This document shows, piece after piece, positions 46,301 to 59,450 of a DNA stretch of 64,000 nucleotides. The position numbers and the translations under genes were made by a program. Within the stretch, counting starts at the first letter, position 1. Each line of letters begins with the position of its first letter. A model generated the notes under the pieces. That model did no database searches, was not told the DNA's origin, and saw only the letters and a program-made list of their open reading frames with translations. Source of the stretch: Isochrysis galbana (lineage: Eukaryota; Haptophyta; Isochrysidales; Isochrysidaceae); NCBI GenBank assembly GCA_018136815.1, contig CM030931.1, positions 5,648,148-5,712,147 of the forward strand, written 5' to 3'.

Positions 46301-49300
46301 ACACTTGGAACACGACACCGTGACATCGGACAAAGCGATCCGAAGAGAATTCCGCAAGTACTACGTATGGCTGTACTCCCCTAAAAAAGCGCAGAGAGTA
46401 CCTCAGCTGGAGACGACACTGTCGGATCGCCCGATAAGCGACCTAGACCGTCGCCGACTGGAAGGGCACATAGAAGTGGAAGAGACTATCCGAGCGATAA
46501 GAAGCATCGGACTGGGAAAAAGCGCAGGCCCGGATGGACTGCCGGCGGAAGTGTACAAAGCACACGAGAAGGTAGCGGCTCCATTGCTAACTAGACTTTA
46601 TAACCAAGCGCTAGTCACGGGAACCCTAGCGTTTACTCTGAGAGAAGGCGACATAATACTACTCTATAAGAAAGGAGATGCGCGGGATCCACGAAATTAT
46701 AGACCCATCACCCTGCTACAGAGCGACTACAAAATATTAGCCAAAATCCTAACTAGTAGACTCAGCAAAGTGATAGGAAAGATCATATCGGAAAACCAAC
46801 TAGGATTCGTCCCAAGGAGACTCATCAGCGAGGCCACGCACCTCCTCCAACTTACAAGAGCATATCTCGACGAGACCGGAGATCCGGGCCTGCTTCTAGC
46901 CCTGGACTGGGAGAAGGCGTTCGACAGAGTGAGTTGGGAGTTCTACCACCTCGCCCTTAAACTCCTGAATTTCGGGAAGGACTTCCGGACATTGGCGGAG
47001 GCGCTCACGAGTGAAGACGCCCGGCCGGTACGAACCATCAAGACCAATGGCGGGAGAAGCTACCCGTTCACCGTGGGTAGCGGCATGCCGCAAGGCTGCC
47101 CGCTGTCACCGCTCACGTTTCTCCTAACCACGGAGGCACTCACCCGCGCTATCAACGGCGACGAGGAAATCAGCGGCGTAAACCTAAACGGGTACAGCCT
47201 GAAGATAAGCCAATTCGCTGACGACACGGCGCTGATAGCGCGCGATTATAGGAGCCTTCAGAAGTCCCTACAATGGGTGGAGCTACACGAGAAAGCGACG
47301 GGCGGCAAGACTAACGCCGACAAATTCCAAGGACTGAGAATGGGATCCCAAAGGCTCCGTAAGCCCCCGTGGGATATGAGGAAATACAATTGGATAAATA
47401 ACGACGAATACCTAACTATCTTAGGCGTCCCTCTGGGAGCGCCGGAATCGCTTAAACCCTTTTGGTCGAAATTAGCAGACAAGATCGACGCGAGAGTCGC
47501 TAAGCTAGCGCCGGCCACTAACTATATGACGATATTCGGTAGGGCGTCAATCGTGAACTTCATAATATATGGTATACCAAGATACTGGCTACAAACCTTG
47601 GCCGCCCCCAAATGGTTTCACACCCGGGTAAAGAAAGCGGCGGAGGCCGTCCTCTGGACAAGCCCGTACACCAATAGACAAAACAAATGGATAAAACACC
47701 CACACTACGCCGTGTCGCACGATAAGAGTGCAACTAGAACACTAGGGCTGGGGATTCTAGATTGGCCGTCCCATGTAAAAGCACTCCAGGCTAAATGGAT
47801 CTTGAACTACCTAAACGCGAGAAAGGCACTATGGAAACACGCGCTCGATGCTTGGTTCTGCCGAACCGGACTAGGGAGAGGAGCAGTCCTCTCCACGATC
47901 CCCACGAAAATATTGACGGGAAGTATCAGGGGAAACCCGGCGCTCCCAGTCTTCTGGAAGGAGGCGATTACTAACTTCAGGGAACTCGACATACAACCCT
48001 CCTTCCTTACACGGGAAGGCGCGCTATCGCAGCCAATATGGCACAATCCCCACATCCCGCCCCCAAAAGTGCGCGCCCCGTGGGCGCGCCTATGGGAAGC
48101 GTTGCACACCAACGTAATACATAACGTATTCAAAGACGGCGCTTTTACAACGCCGTATAGCAAAAAAGAGTGCTCGGCATATCTCGAACACCTACCCGAA
48201 ACGTTCATTCACGAGGGACGCTCGATACACAAAAAAGATTTTCTCGACTCGTGGGACGAGATAGTCGGCCACGCAACGCGTGTGATAGAGCGTTCGAAAG
48301 AGCGCCCGCCTTCAGCCACTGAAGGACAAAAGTCGCACGACACAAACACCCCGCCTCAAAGACCGGGGACCGAGCCACAGAACAAAGAGGTCAGGGTTTC
48401 TGAAGACGAAAAATACATCAGCAAGCTAAACAATATATGGATACATATCGAAACTGACTACCTAGGAGAGGTAACAGACACCGGCAACGTGGCAGAAGTC
48501 GGAGAGATCCAACACTATCACCCGCCAGCCAGATGGGAGGGCGGATACAAAGGCCCAAGGCACATGGAGTACCCCCTCGCGGATGAATATGCCATACGAA
48601 AAGGAAAGGTCGCACTTGACGCGATAACAGTCGCAGACATTACCAAGGCCACGCTTAAAGCGACCCGGAGCAACGCCCCGCAAGCGGCAAGATTAGCATG
48701 GGAGAGAAGGCTGAATATCACAAACGAAGAATGGAAGCACATAGCTAAACTATACACAATGCCGTTATTAAAACACACGGACAAGCACCTCCACTTCAAA
48801 CATATCACACACAGAAGAATTGGTACTAGAAATAGATTCATAGACACTCAGACAGACATATGTAGGCTATGTCGTCGACACCGCGAAAACTCGTGCCATC
48901 TAGCGTGGTGTCCCGCGACGAAAACCATATTCGAGACCATAGACGCCCTCAACAACTACACTCCTCCCCCCAGAAGGACACGCACACAGAAAATAAAGGA
49001 TAGATTATTTGCATATCCTGGTACGAACACTCCCGAAAGCCTAAAAGCACTATACGTGATAGCGTGGAAATATATACTAAGAGACTTCTACAGAGTAGAA
49101 TTTGAGTCATACGAATACCACTACATACCTATCCTAGAGTCTACACTAGTGAGATTCACTACATTAGTCAGGAGCCTCACCCCGCCAAAAGCGCACTGCT
49201 CTGCACGCACGCACAAAGCCGCTCAAGGGAGAAAGCCCAAACTCAAGAAATCGCTAGAACTCAGCGCCCCCGTATTCATTGAAAACGAGAAAGGCAGACT

Positions 49301-49701
49301 ACAACTGAGCGAAAACACCCGCCTCGTAGCAAAAGCACTTGGCCTCGCTGAAAGACTCGCATAACATGAGGCGTCGGCCCGGGGAAACTTACCATCCAAG
49401 AACGCGATCGATCACTATAGGTCATCTAAGAGGAACGCCGCGCGCACTAAGCCAAGGGGCCATGGAACAACTCTAAAAACAAACGGGTCACTCAGTGGCA
49501 CAGGAGGGAGCGGAGAACACGCCGCCGAGGACAAGTGCACACAGCTCCGCTCGGACCCCCCACATATCCCGAGCCCCTAAGTAGAGCACGAGGGGAGTTG
49601 CCGCAAGGCGGGGAATGAGGGTGAGGAAGGGAAGGGGGCGTGGCTACGAATATGCGAGTCAGTGCCACGGGGGAGGCGAGAATATTAAAAGGTTTTTTTT
49701 T
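43327..49701 (+). mobile_element. Full-length LINE retrotransposon with 20-bp target duplication
   Basis: Bounded by perfect copies of AATACGTATTTACTGTATTC at 43307-43326 and 49702-49721. It starts AACTAACTTTATAGTTAG and has only 23 bases before the ATG at 43350. A single ORF of 2,004 codons runs to 49364, followed by a 3' region of about 335 bases ending in an oligo-T run. The intact frame, perfect duplication and lack of breaks indicate a recent, possibly still active insertion. GC content and codon use are lower and more A-ending than in host genes. Confidence 0.95.
43350..49364 (+). CDS. LINE polyprotein: CCCH fingers, APE endonuclease, reverse transcriptase, zinc knuckle
   Basis: 2,004 residues in one frame. 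Residues 1-200 are Pro/Ala/His-rich. About 470-545 hold Cys/His clusters of CCCH type (CARFTQGLCLRN, CNLSH, CHLHPHKKIPGVC). About 573-830 is an AP-endonuclease-like domain: IATYNING, LLLQELH, GGDLNCVE, RIDRIYHS and the terminal ASDHLPV. About 990-1335 is the reverse transcriptase: KSAGPDGLPAEVYK, YRPITLLQSDYKI, ENQLGFVPRR, LDWEKAFDRVSW, GMPQGCPLSP and the catalytic FADDTAL (near 1289). About 1813-1860 is the C-terminal knuckle CRLCRRHRENSCHLAWC. I see no RNase H. Known LINEs nick target DNA with the endonuclease and prime reverse transcription at the cut. Clade is not assigned. All catalytic residues I can check are present. Confidence 0.96.
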   Translation: MERAAAPHLSFGSPAAGTPPAPMELSQAKRPRPPAEAEQVSATPVAPHGPWPRPHQPLQPCWPSPWRVTSCRTQRTSTTQDEQYSHQACLMAEASPTLGTAALPRRRGPRPGGPYGHKSKTNSRTHNGTDPSTPQHMTTQKGSCLGASRGAHHTPPPHPRLDPPMASHTPTSPATQEPPSDEEQGYTESDATYELSFHQEGDYTFQDATVYAAIVELLLELEGVDPEPDFWARSIRGPWHIAVNEDCAQQFKERYGDNTTLRIIQTDIPVRVKVEAIDEKINKKGSTSRKALYNALQDVAAHLVVEADGLAQAAQINLSALIIAIEKVGLTFLKGNRERMKLEGGAGTFVSKAAYSTRWHLYVSAGQGSFLDGNFPRKLLLQIEGKTVPVNYAIRACKEIKMPESIQSPHKLMVHGSLRGCKGWRPEVVKGLLSSIRVCECEQEAAKRRERNEAQRLNPRPKSAHEALGKGPPKQCARFTQGLCLRNKRGVRCNLSHDVPGAWIDNKCTIRCHLHPHKKIPGVCLNGPACLFLHPECAFANAIAATKLAVARIMPRRPRLTYDSTLGYPGEGPVRIATYNINGTKNGKLAAVLSQARKAKVDILLLQELHAYEDGSHLRAHRTAAMLGWLWFVAPGELGDPASGVAVAIREAAERITARTESLEILLEGRCVSITLNIDETRYRIISVYLSAQPGPRGRQITELDRKLGALDPIPTVIGGDLNCVENSAHDSQRVGEALYANTHGEKWRALIKAHKFRDAHHTLRLGPNVGYTRMAATIHTRIDRIYHSEDMDAIQWQQHGPCPDLFTGKAASDHLPVLALFETPGFKPGRNFDKPIDLTIIREKGAMKTVELLLRTADRKIEEGGNIEIIWANAKENIATFLREETAMRAKPTIQSILELKAARLNIRLARQGPNEGLTEELAKTHKEIAEERGRIPLKDMPLYQQLRREDLHSKEFFAQLKPRRWKANVAELYRTNKWDAPVHLEHDTVTSDKAIRREFRKYYVWLYSPKKAQRVPQLETTLSDRPISDLDRRRLEGHIEVEETIRAIRSIGLGKSAGPDGLPAEVYKAHEKVAAPLLTRLYNQALVTGTLAFTLREGDIILLYKKGDARDPRNYRPITLLQSDYKILAKILTSRLSKVIGKIISENQLGFVPRRLISEATHLLQLTRAYLDETGDPGLLLALDWEKAFDRVSWEFYHLALKLLNFGKDFRTLAEALTSEDARPVRTIKTNGGRSYPFTVGSGMPQGCPLSPLTFLLTTEALTRAINGDEEISGVNLNGYSLKISQFADDTALIARDYRSLQKSLQWVELHEKATGGKTNADKFQGLRMGSQRLRKPPWDMRKYNWINNDEYLTILGVPLGAPESLKPFWSKLADKIDARVAKLAPATNYMTIFGRASIVNFIIYGIPRYWLQTLAAPKWFHTRVKKAAEAVLWTSPYTNRQNKWIKHPHYAVSHDKSATRTLGLGILDWPSHVKALQAKWILNYLNARKALWKHALDAWFCRTGLGRGAVLSTIPTKILTGSIRGNPALPVFWKEAITNFRELDIQPSFLTREGALSQPIWHNPHIPPPKVRAPWARLWEALHTNVIHNVFKDGAFTTPYSKKECSAYLEHLPETFIHEGRSIHKKDFLDSWDEIVGHATRVIERSKERPPSATEGQKSHDTNTPPQRPGTEPQNKEVRVSEDEKYISKLNNIWIHIETDYLGEVTDTGNVAEVGEIQHYHPPARWEGGYKGPRHMEYPLADEYAIRKGKVALDAITVADITKATLKATRSNAPQAARLAWERRLNITNEEWKHIAKLYTMPLLKHTDKHLHFKHITHRRIGTRNRFIDTQTDICRLCRRHRENSCHLAWCPATKTIFETIDALNNYTPPPRRTRTQKIKDRLFAYPGTNTPESLKALYVIAWKYILRDFYRVEFESYEYHYIPILESTLVRFTTLVRSLTPPKAHCSARTHKAAQGRKPKLKKSLELSAPVFIENEKGRLQLSENTRLVAKALGLAERLA

Positions 49702-49721
49702 AATACGTATTTACTGTATTC

Positions 49722-51030
49722 GGCCAGAGGTCAAATATATATGTATTTGACTGTATTTGAAGCGCGTCCTGGGTTGTAGGCCTCGAATGTAAAGGCGGTC
49801 AAACACGCCTTTTTACTTCTAAGGGTGAAAATTCACTAAGTCAAGAGATTGAGTGTCGCATTCGCGAATCGACACTCGTTAGGCTTCTCTTCGTCGTTCG
49901 GCATTTATCGTTATAATTCTCTGCTTTCTCTCCTTCTCGGTCAAAAGCTTCGCTTGGATGCATGGGACCGTGGGTTGTGGAGCGCCCTCTCTCTTTCTCT
50001 CGAAAGAGAAGGGAAGTTTCCCTACCTTTCTTCCTCCCAGGCGCCTCGCAAATAGGTTTAATTTGCTATCTCCCCTGCGTTTCTTTATCTGCTTCAGGGG
50101 GCAAATAGGTTTAATTTGCGACCTCTTCGTATCTCTCCCTGAGGCACATCGCACTCCTTTCGTCTTATTCGGTAGGTCTCTTGGAATCCTGCGCGGCAGG
50201 ATTGCCCCTCGTTTCCGTTATGGTGCGATTCCCCTTCCAGACGGGATCGCCGACAGATCGCCTTCTGATCGTCGTCCGTCGTTGTCTGGCCGGAGTGTTT
50301 GGGTTTGATTTCAGTCGAGTTATGTGAGAAAGTCGTGGGGCGAGAGTCGGGGTGTTTTCCTGGGTGTCTCTGTCCGTCGTCCTGTCGTCAGTCGTCATCC
50401 GTCGTCGCTCTCGCTCTCGTCGCTCTCGCTCTCGTCGCTCTCGCTCTCGTAACACTCAGACCCTACAAACTCGCCTCGCCTCGCCAGCCCCTGCCATCAC
50501 AGCCCTCCTCACACTCACCCTCGCCTCTCGCTGCTCGTTCCATGTCGCTCTCGCCGCCGTCCTCGCCCTCGCCCAAGCCCGCCTGCCCGCCTTCCTCTGC
50601 TGACGGGCTTCAGCCCGTCAGCCCCTCTGAAGTCGTCTCCTCCGCCGCGCCTGCCGCCGGCATGCCTCCTTCCTCATTGCCCTCAGGCCCTATGGGGCTG
50701 AGGGGTGTCGTGATAGTACCGGGCTAGTGGCAGTAGTGGTACTAACGCTCAGATGTTTTATTATTATATTAGGCAGAATCTTATAAGAAATATGCACATT
50801 TTCGACGCCATTCAACACACAGACACAGACCCAAAAACGTTTTCGCGCTCGTGCGAAATTCGAAATTGACGTCGACCACAAAAATGCACCACAGGTCGAG
50901 CTGTGCGACGCGCGCCTGCGTTCCCCGGGCACAGTTACGCCCGGGCAGGCAGTACAGAGCCTGCGCGATCGCACGGCGTCGCCTGCGCCCTCCACCTCGC
51001 CCCTGCTGGCTGCTGGCATCTGCTGCCAAC
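49722..51030. other. Intergenic stretch
   Basis: Bases 49797-49851 (CGGTCAAACACGCC, ACTTCTAAGGGTGAAAATT, AAGTCAAGA) recur at 58226-58275. AAATAGGTTTAATTTGC occurs twice (50049 and 50103). At 50541-50727 an ATG frame of about 62 Ser/Pro-rich codons (MSLSPPSSPSPK) contains CCTTCCTCATTGCCCTCAGG, which recurs near 58745. It may be another retroelement 5' region. No host gene seen. Confidence 0.45.
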
Positions 51031-51060
51031 CTCTCGCGCGCATGCAGTGCGCGGCTGGCG

Positions 51061-51630
51061 CCTTGAGCCTCTCCCTCCTCATCTCCCACCTGTCGCCAGC
51101 CGCCCCTCTCCGCCCGTTTGCTTATGCAAACGGGTCCCATTTCTTACCGCACTCCATCGGGGGGGGTGCAAAACCCCCCCTCTCCCTCTCTCCATTCTCC
51201 TCCTCCTGTGTCCCTGCGGCGCGTCGCCATGCGGCGCGCCACGGCCTGCTCTCAGAGGTCCTTTGGGGGCTCCCAGAGGGCCAGCCAGGGCAGCTCAGGG
51301 GGCAGTGGAGGCTGGGGCTCAGCCCCCGGCCCCCCCTGCCTCTCCCACGCTTGCCTCGCTGGCCATATGGGAGCCGCCCAGAGGCATCTGTCTGCCTGGC
51401 GACCAGGGAAGGGGGGGGGGTCAGCTCGAGGGCAGGCCCACGCAGGGCGTGGGAGTGCGAATCACGGCCCGCGCCCACTAGGGGTCTGGGCCAGTGTGGT
51501 GATTGCCCAGCCCCTGCCAAAGGGCAGGGGCTGTGGTTGATTGTACGGGCCCACCCCTGGGGGTGTCCGCGATGGAGAGGGGGGGGCGCGAGGCCCCCAT
51601 TGACCCCTACTTATAAAAGTAGGTTGCGAT
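51061..51630 (+). repeat. Long repeat unit ending in R1 copy 4
   Basis: Bases 51068-51345 match 55571-55830 (CGCCAGCCGCCCCTC, a CCGTTTGC/GCAAACGG inverted repeat, CACTCCATCGGGGG, GCCTGCTCTCAGAGGTCC, GGGGGCAGTGGAGG). Bases 51465-51625 are R1 (GCGCCCACTAGGGGTCTGGG to CTTATAAAAGTAGG). It joins directly to a LINE 3' coding fragment, so this unit may be the 5' region of a deleted retroelement. Confidence 0.75.
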
Positions 51631-51948
51631 TATACAAATATAACTTTCTAACACCAAGGGACTCTTATATGCATTTCAAACACATCCTACATAGGAGGAT
51701 AGCTACGGCGAACCGTTTCGCTGACGATCCGACGTGCCGCTTTTGCGGCATAGCTCCTGAGAGCTCCACCCATAAAGCGCCTCGGGTATCGCGACGGAGC
51801 CTATCTTCGAATTCATAGAAGGCCTTCTGGAACTAGGGACGGGGGCGGGGGTTGTTAGGGGTACAGGTTGGGTAGTAGGGAGGGTCAAAAGCACACTGCC
51901 TCACGCCGCACGCGTAGCGGGGATTTTTAAGAAGATTTTTTTTCCAGT
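51631..51948 (+). pseudogene. LINE 3' fragment: zinc-knuckle coding part and 3' region
   Basis: Bases 51665-51770 encode a segment like the LINE C-terminal knuckle (MHFKHILHRRIATANRFADD, then CRFCGIAPESSTH, against HFKHITHRRIGTRNRFIDTQ and CRLCRRHRENSCH). Bases 51845-51948 match the 3' region at 28168-28270 (GGGTAGTAGGGAGG, CACACTGCCTCACGCCGCAC, GTAGCGGGG, AAGAAGATTTTTT). Frames are broken. Confidence 0.8.
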
Positions 51949-52460
51949 CCCATGCTAATATTATAGACGACACAAAGTAAGGAAACTTGCACCAGCTACC
52001 GATTACATGACAATGTTCGGTAGAACAGCGATAGCCAACTATAACGATAGCTTCGGCACGTCCAAATAGATTGCCACCATCGGCGCGGAGACGAGCGCAG
52101 CGAGCTGGCGAGCGAGACCACGGCGAGTCCCAAATCAAACGGCGGCACGGCGAACCCCCTCAAGAAGCAAATACCCAACCTGAATAGAGTTGAGCGGCAC
52201 ACTAGGCAACAAATCTGCCTAGAGCTATTGTTTGGAAATACTCTGCATTCGACGCTGGTGGAATGCTGCGCATCATAGCGATGCAGGGGGGAGTTGCGCC
52301 TACACCTAGACCGCCCTCTCGAGCGCCGCATGTACACACATGGGCACCACTCTCTCTGGTCTCGGCCGTCGCTCGCAACACGGTCGCCCTTCGATTGTGC
52401 GTCGCCAGCCAGGCGGTGAGCCATCTCGAAGGACTGGACGGAGAGCCGGCCCCCGGCGGT
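51949..52460. other. Downstream region of uracil phosphoribosyltransferase
   Basis: CTACCGATTACATGACAATGTTCGGTAG (51998-52025) echoes the LINE coding words CCGGCCACTAACTATATGACGATATTCGGTAG near 47512, so a short LINE scrap is present. Otherwise no feature is recognised. Confidence 0.4.
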
Positions 52461-55042
<2,582 letters not shown>

Positions 55043-56507
55043 CGAGAGGGAGGAGGGGGGGGGGGGGGGGGGGGGCGGGGGGGATGGCAGATGGGGAGGG
55101 AGACGAAAGGAAGTAAGGAGAGAGAAAGACTTGAGAGGAAAAGAGATAATAAAAGAGAAGATGAGAAAAGGAAAGAGATGAAGAATGACAGCGACCAGAG
55201 GAGTATTGTAGTATAAAGTACGAGCAGTAGAGTGTGGTCGCGAGCGCACTCTACACCTACACTCTTGACTCTTGTCTCTCGACTCTCGAGTAATACATAC
55301 TCTAGGAATAGGTAATAGGAATAGGAAAAAGGAGGAAAACCACTGGAACGATTTTTATTTCTTTGTTCTTTGCCAGTCTTCACGAGCGATCGATACCGAT
55401 ACGTAAACAATAAACAACGGGGGGCAGTACGAGCGAGGGCCAGTGCAGGCGAATGCATGAATAATGCATGCTGCACATCTGCACATGCTCACATGCTGCA
55501 TGCGGCGCGTGTCGCGCGCCCAACAACCAGCGACACTCCCTTCTCCTTCTCGAAGCCTTCTCTCTCCCTCCTGTCGCCAGCCGCCCCTCGAACCGTTTGC
55601 TAACGCAAACGGGGCCCGTTTCTCACCGCACTCCATCGGGGGGGGGTCGCAAAACCCCCCCTCTCCCTCTCCCTCTCTCCACTCTCACACTCTCAACCAT
55701 CGTCGTCCCTGCGGCGCGTCGCGCCATGTGCCATACGCGCGCCCTGGCCTGCTCTCAGAGGTCCTTTGGGGGCTCCCAGAGGGCCAACAAGGGCAGCTCA
55801 GGGGGCAGTGGAGGCCGGGGCGCGAGCGCCCCTATTGGCCCCTCTTACTTATTATAAAGGTAGTTCGGTGCACGGCCGATGGAGCTCCAAAAAATTTTGG
55901 GCGGAGGAGATGATGCAAAGATGACGAACGTTCGTCGGTGAGCACGCAGCACGCACGCCGCACGCCTCCTGATTGGAAAAGTTTTGTGAGAGCTATTTAT
56001 TGGTCTTGTCCAGTTCCTCCTTCCTCCTTTCCTTTATTGTTATTTGTTCAAGAAAGCAGCCATCCTACACTCCACAGCCCCGCCCACTCTATACTCTATG
56101 CCAAACGCAGTCCACTTTCGACGGATCAACGGCCGCTCTGGACGCCCTAACTGCTAGCACTAGCGCTAGCTGGCAACCGACCTTGTGTGGCACCAGACGA
56201 AGGCCGCTTGAGATGCGGGCCGTCATCAGGCCCGTGCGTCGGCGAATTTGATTCTAGGTCATGTAAGAACATCCCAGGCATCATAATCCCCTCCCGCAAT
56301 AATTAAGGACTACGGCAGCGCCGCAACCACATCAACCTTAGCACTTTTAGAAGCACTTCGGGGAGAGGGGGGGGGCGGGGGATGAGGCAGAAGGACATGG
56401 TCAAACGACCCCGTTTTTCACACATGCGCGTGCAGTGAAATCCGACATCAAGCAGGACCTTGGGTGCTCCGACGCTCTGCATGTTGGCCTCTAAGTGACA
56501 CTCAACC
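55043..56507. other. Intergenic stretch with one repeat copy
   Basis: A poly-G run at 55055-55083 lies just upstream of the uracil phosphoribosyltransferase ATG. Bases 55571-55860 are a copy of the 51068-51345 repeat, ending CTTATTATAAAGGTAG. Bases 55870-56500 hold no convincing gene. Confidence 0.5.
55571..55860 (+). repeat. Repeat copy related to 51068-51345
   Basis: Shares CGCCAGCCGCCCCTC, an ACCGTTTGC/GCAAACGG inverted repeat, CACCGCACTCCATCGGGG, GCCTGCTCTCAGAGGTCC and GGGGCTCCCAGAGGGCCA. It ends in a TATAAAGGTAG box like that of R1 but lacks the R1 hairpin. Confidence 0.8.
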
Positions 56508-57867
56508 TCATTTCGCAGTTGCGGCAGGCTGCACTTCTTTCTTGACGGGCGGGAGGGATTTGATCATGTCGGAGAAGCGCACAACGCCGCAGATCCCATT
56601 GTCTCTCCACTCAAAGAGTGGAGCGTCGTCTTTCCTGCAAGTGTAGACGGCGCAACCGCCGAGCTGCGTCAAACATCGTTTATCGGTTGGCTTGAGATCG
56701 CCCCAATTGGCAAGAGAGACCCCGATCATGTTCTGGCGATTCAAAGAGGGTAGAGGAGAATTGTGTCACCCTTCCGCGCTGGCACCACGTAAGGTACACG
56801 AAGGGATCCGAGCGGCCAAACAGCAAGTGCCCCCTTCACGCATTAGCAACGCCTCATTGGGCAAGGTGCACACCTGCAACCGTAGCGTTGCGAGCTCAAG
56901 CGGCCGCCGGCCCCACTTGCTCACGAGAGGCAGCTCATCAAACTTGTTAACCACTTTGCCCGAGGCATCCGTCTCAACGGCATTCGATGGCCACCTACCA
57001 GCAACTGCACCTTGAGCAAGTGCAGATTCAATCCAGCCATGGACACCAGAAGGGTTGCCAATGTAACCCGCGATGACGGATGGTAGGGTGCCACTGGCCC
57101 CTAGACCAACAAGCATGCCCAAGAGCTTGAAATAGGGAGAGAGCGGCAGCGAAAGTCCACTATCGCCGATTTTAAGCGAGTCTTGATCCGGCAACCAACC
57201 CCTACCCACTGCGAAGCCGCGCCCCGCCTCTCCCGACTCGTCCGAGAGGAGCTCAAGCTCTTCGGGTAAGTCGAGCAACTCACGCAGCTTTGCAGCTGCC
57301 GCGGGCGGGCTATTGACGATGAGTAATGCCCGTGATATGCCACAGGCTTGGAGCTCGGGCCAGTAGTATCGTGCCTGCTGCGCGTACTCAATCATATTGA
57401 AGTCTGCCGCATAAGTGCCTGCGGATGGGGTGCTCGAGGTAAGTGTGACGCAGCCCGTCCTCGAGAGGAGGCGCTGAGGCAAATCCTGGGGAGCGGGTTC
57501 TAGATGAAATGGCTCATCTAACCTCTCCCTTGCTCTCTCCCTCGCCCTCCCCCCCTCCCTCTCCCCCTCCCCCTCTCCTTCCCTCTCCCTCTCCCTCCGT
57601 CTCTCCCTCCCTCCCTCTCCCTCTCCCTCCTCTCTCTCTCTCCTTCTCTCTCTCTCCCTCCTTCCCTCCCTCCCCCTCCCTCTCTCCTCGCAGCCACCGC
57701 ATCTCACCGTACACCACGAGCGTCCGTCCACCTGCGTCGGCAATCGCCTCGTCAAGCGCGACCGACGCGCCATCCGCTGCACGGCGCACCGTCACGCGCG
57801 GCACCGCCACGCCAAGCGCGCCGCCGCACAGGAGAGAGAGACAAAGCCAACGGAGGAGGGCCAACAT
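56508..57867 (-). CDS. AhpC/TSA-like thioredoxin-fold protein with signal peptide
   Basis: Three exons: 57867-57708, 57418-56874, 56732-56508; 309 residues, phases 1 and 0 consistent, all GT-AG. The N-terminus (MLALLRWLCLSLLCGGALGV) is a signal peptide, so the protein enters the secretory pathway or, in an alga with a complex plastid, possibly the plastid. Then TLVVYGTYAADFNMIEYAQQ joins across exon 1 and 2. WPELQACGISRALLIVNS, LRELLDLPEELELLSDESGE, FAVGRGWLPDQ and LLGMLVGLGASGTLPSVIAG follow the plan of the AhpC/TSA-like proteins of plants and algae. Exon 3 supplies the final strands (LGGCAVYTCRKDDAPLFEWR). The only Cys near the usual peroxidatic position is in QACGIS, which is not the classic motif, so peroxidase activity is uncertain. 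The family call is from fold-level resemblance. Confidence 0.7.
57500..57700. repeat. CCCTCTC-rich pyrimidine tract in intron 1
   Basis: C/T-rich DNA on the plus strand (CTCCCTCTCC variants) inside the first intron of the AhpC/TSA-like gene. Confidence 0.8.
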
Positions 57868-59450
57868 CCGCACCACCGTCGACGACACTCTGTGCTCTCT
57901 CGCTCGGTTCTCTTCTCGTAAACAGCCCGGTCCTTTTCGAAGAAGCGGGGTCCTCCGCTTGTGTGGGTGGGGCGTCTCTTGCCGCTGTTTGTTTTGTACT
58001 TTCGTGCTGCGGCGCCGACCGGAGGCCATCGGAGGAGGAGAAGCTTCCGTGAACCTTCGTCAACATCAGTATCACCCTCCAACACACAATCGCAAAAATA
58101 GAAAGCAGTGTGCAGTGTGCCGCATATGGCATAAGGACGGACGAGGGCTCAGCGCACTTATACAGCTGACAGCTGAAAGTACAGAGGCCTCCAGCGGTTG
58201 CTGTGTGCCTTGCCTCGTACGTAGGGCGGTCAAACAGCTATTTTAACTTCTAAGGGTGAAAATTGACCAAGTCAAGATTGAGGATTCATTACGAGATTTT
58301 TGGATATGGTGACCGGATAGGTGTAACTAGCACATATCCGGTGCCCTTTGGGCCCTAGACCCCCCACGGTAGCCCCCACAGCGATGCGTAACCAGAAAAC
58401 GCGCAAATTGGCCCAGAAATCACTATCGCGGATCGCGGAGGGCCGACGTCCGACGCGCCCTCTCTCCCCGTTCCCACTGAGTGTTCCGCGCGCTGTCATC
58501 TCTTTCTTTTCCGGCGTGTTCTCTTCTTTCCCCGCCATCGCAAAAGAGCCGCCGCTGCGCGCCGCCTTCGGACAACCTCGGCCATCCCGAGGGCGCCAAA
58601 TGGGATTTGGAATCTTGGCGTAATGCTAAGGTAGATTTCGACCCGATGTCACGCTACTGTGTGTGGGCACGCTGACCTGGCTTCTTCATTCGCCAGGGCC
58701 CGTCCGACCGACGCCCTCCGCCGCGCCTGCCGCCGGTCTGCCTCCTTCCTCATTGCCCTCAGGCCCTATAGGCCATTCTAATTCGTCACACCGCGTAGTA
58801 GGCGGCGCGCAAGTTCGACGCCAGACGCCAGCGGGGACCTGCGCGGGTATTTTCGACCAGGTGATTGGCCCGAGATGTGATGCGTGATGCGCCCCCAGGA
58901 GAGTGTTTTGAAAAGTTTTGAACTCACTAATCATTCCGCTTGCCTCGCTTCTCTCTCCCATCAGCTTGCGCAATACATGTACGTACATTCTGTATATATT
59001 TGGGGCGCTGAGGCCCGCATGCCGCGTGCACTACGATGCGCGAGGAGCTATGGCCGTCCGCTAGCGCTCCTGGCCGCGCGCGCGGGCGGGCGGAGTTTGG
59101 GGCACGGGCGCGAGGAGGGTGATCGCATGCGGCTGGCTCGAGCGCGCCCGTGCTAGCGGCGTCTGCCGACCACCGTGGGGCGTGGTGGCAAGGGTGGCCT
59201 GGGTGAAGGTGATGGGAGTGGTTACAGCACGCTCCAGCTAGTTGAAACTACAACACTACGTTTTGGCCTAGCCGATGGCCAATGGAGGTGGAGGTGGAGG
59301 CGATGTAGGCCGTCGCAAAATACTACTCTAGGCCCCGCGCTCTATGCTCCATTGACGACGCCTCTCGCTGGGCGTCATAGCCTCTCCACTCTACGGCCGG
59401 AAGCCATTCTTAGGGGACTTCCATTCGCTGCTTAACAGGTCAACAGCTCA
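57868..59450. other. Intergenic stretch with repeat scraps
   Basis: Bases 58226-58275 repeat the 49797-49851 sequence. Bases 58712-58770 share CTCCGCCGCGCCTGCCGCCGG and CCTTCCTCATTGCCCTCAGG with 50645-50690. Bases 59175-59265 are a diverged minus-strand LINE 5' end (GTGGGGCGTGGTGGC, CAGCACGCTCC, TTGAAACTACAACACTA). No host gene is supported. Confidence 0.5.

Noticed and set aside
58340..58675. Small Arg/Pro-rich frames near 58.4 kb
   Set aside because: Several overlapping frames of equal quality, no conserved motif; typical GC-rich background.
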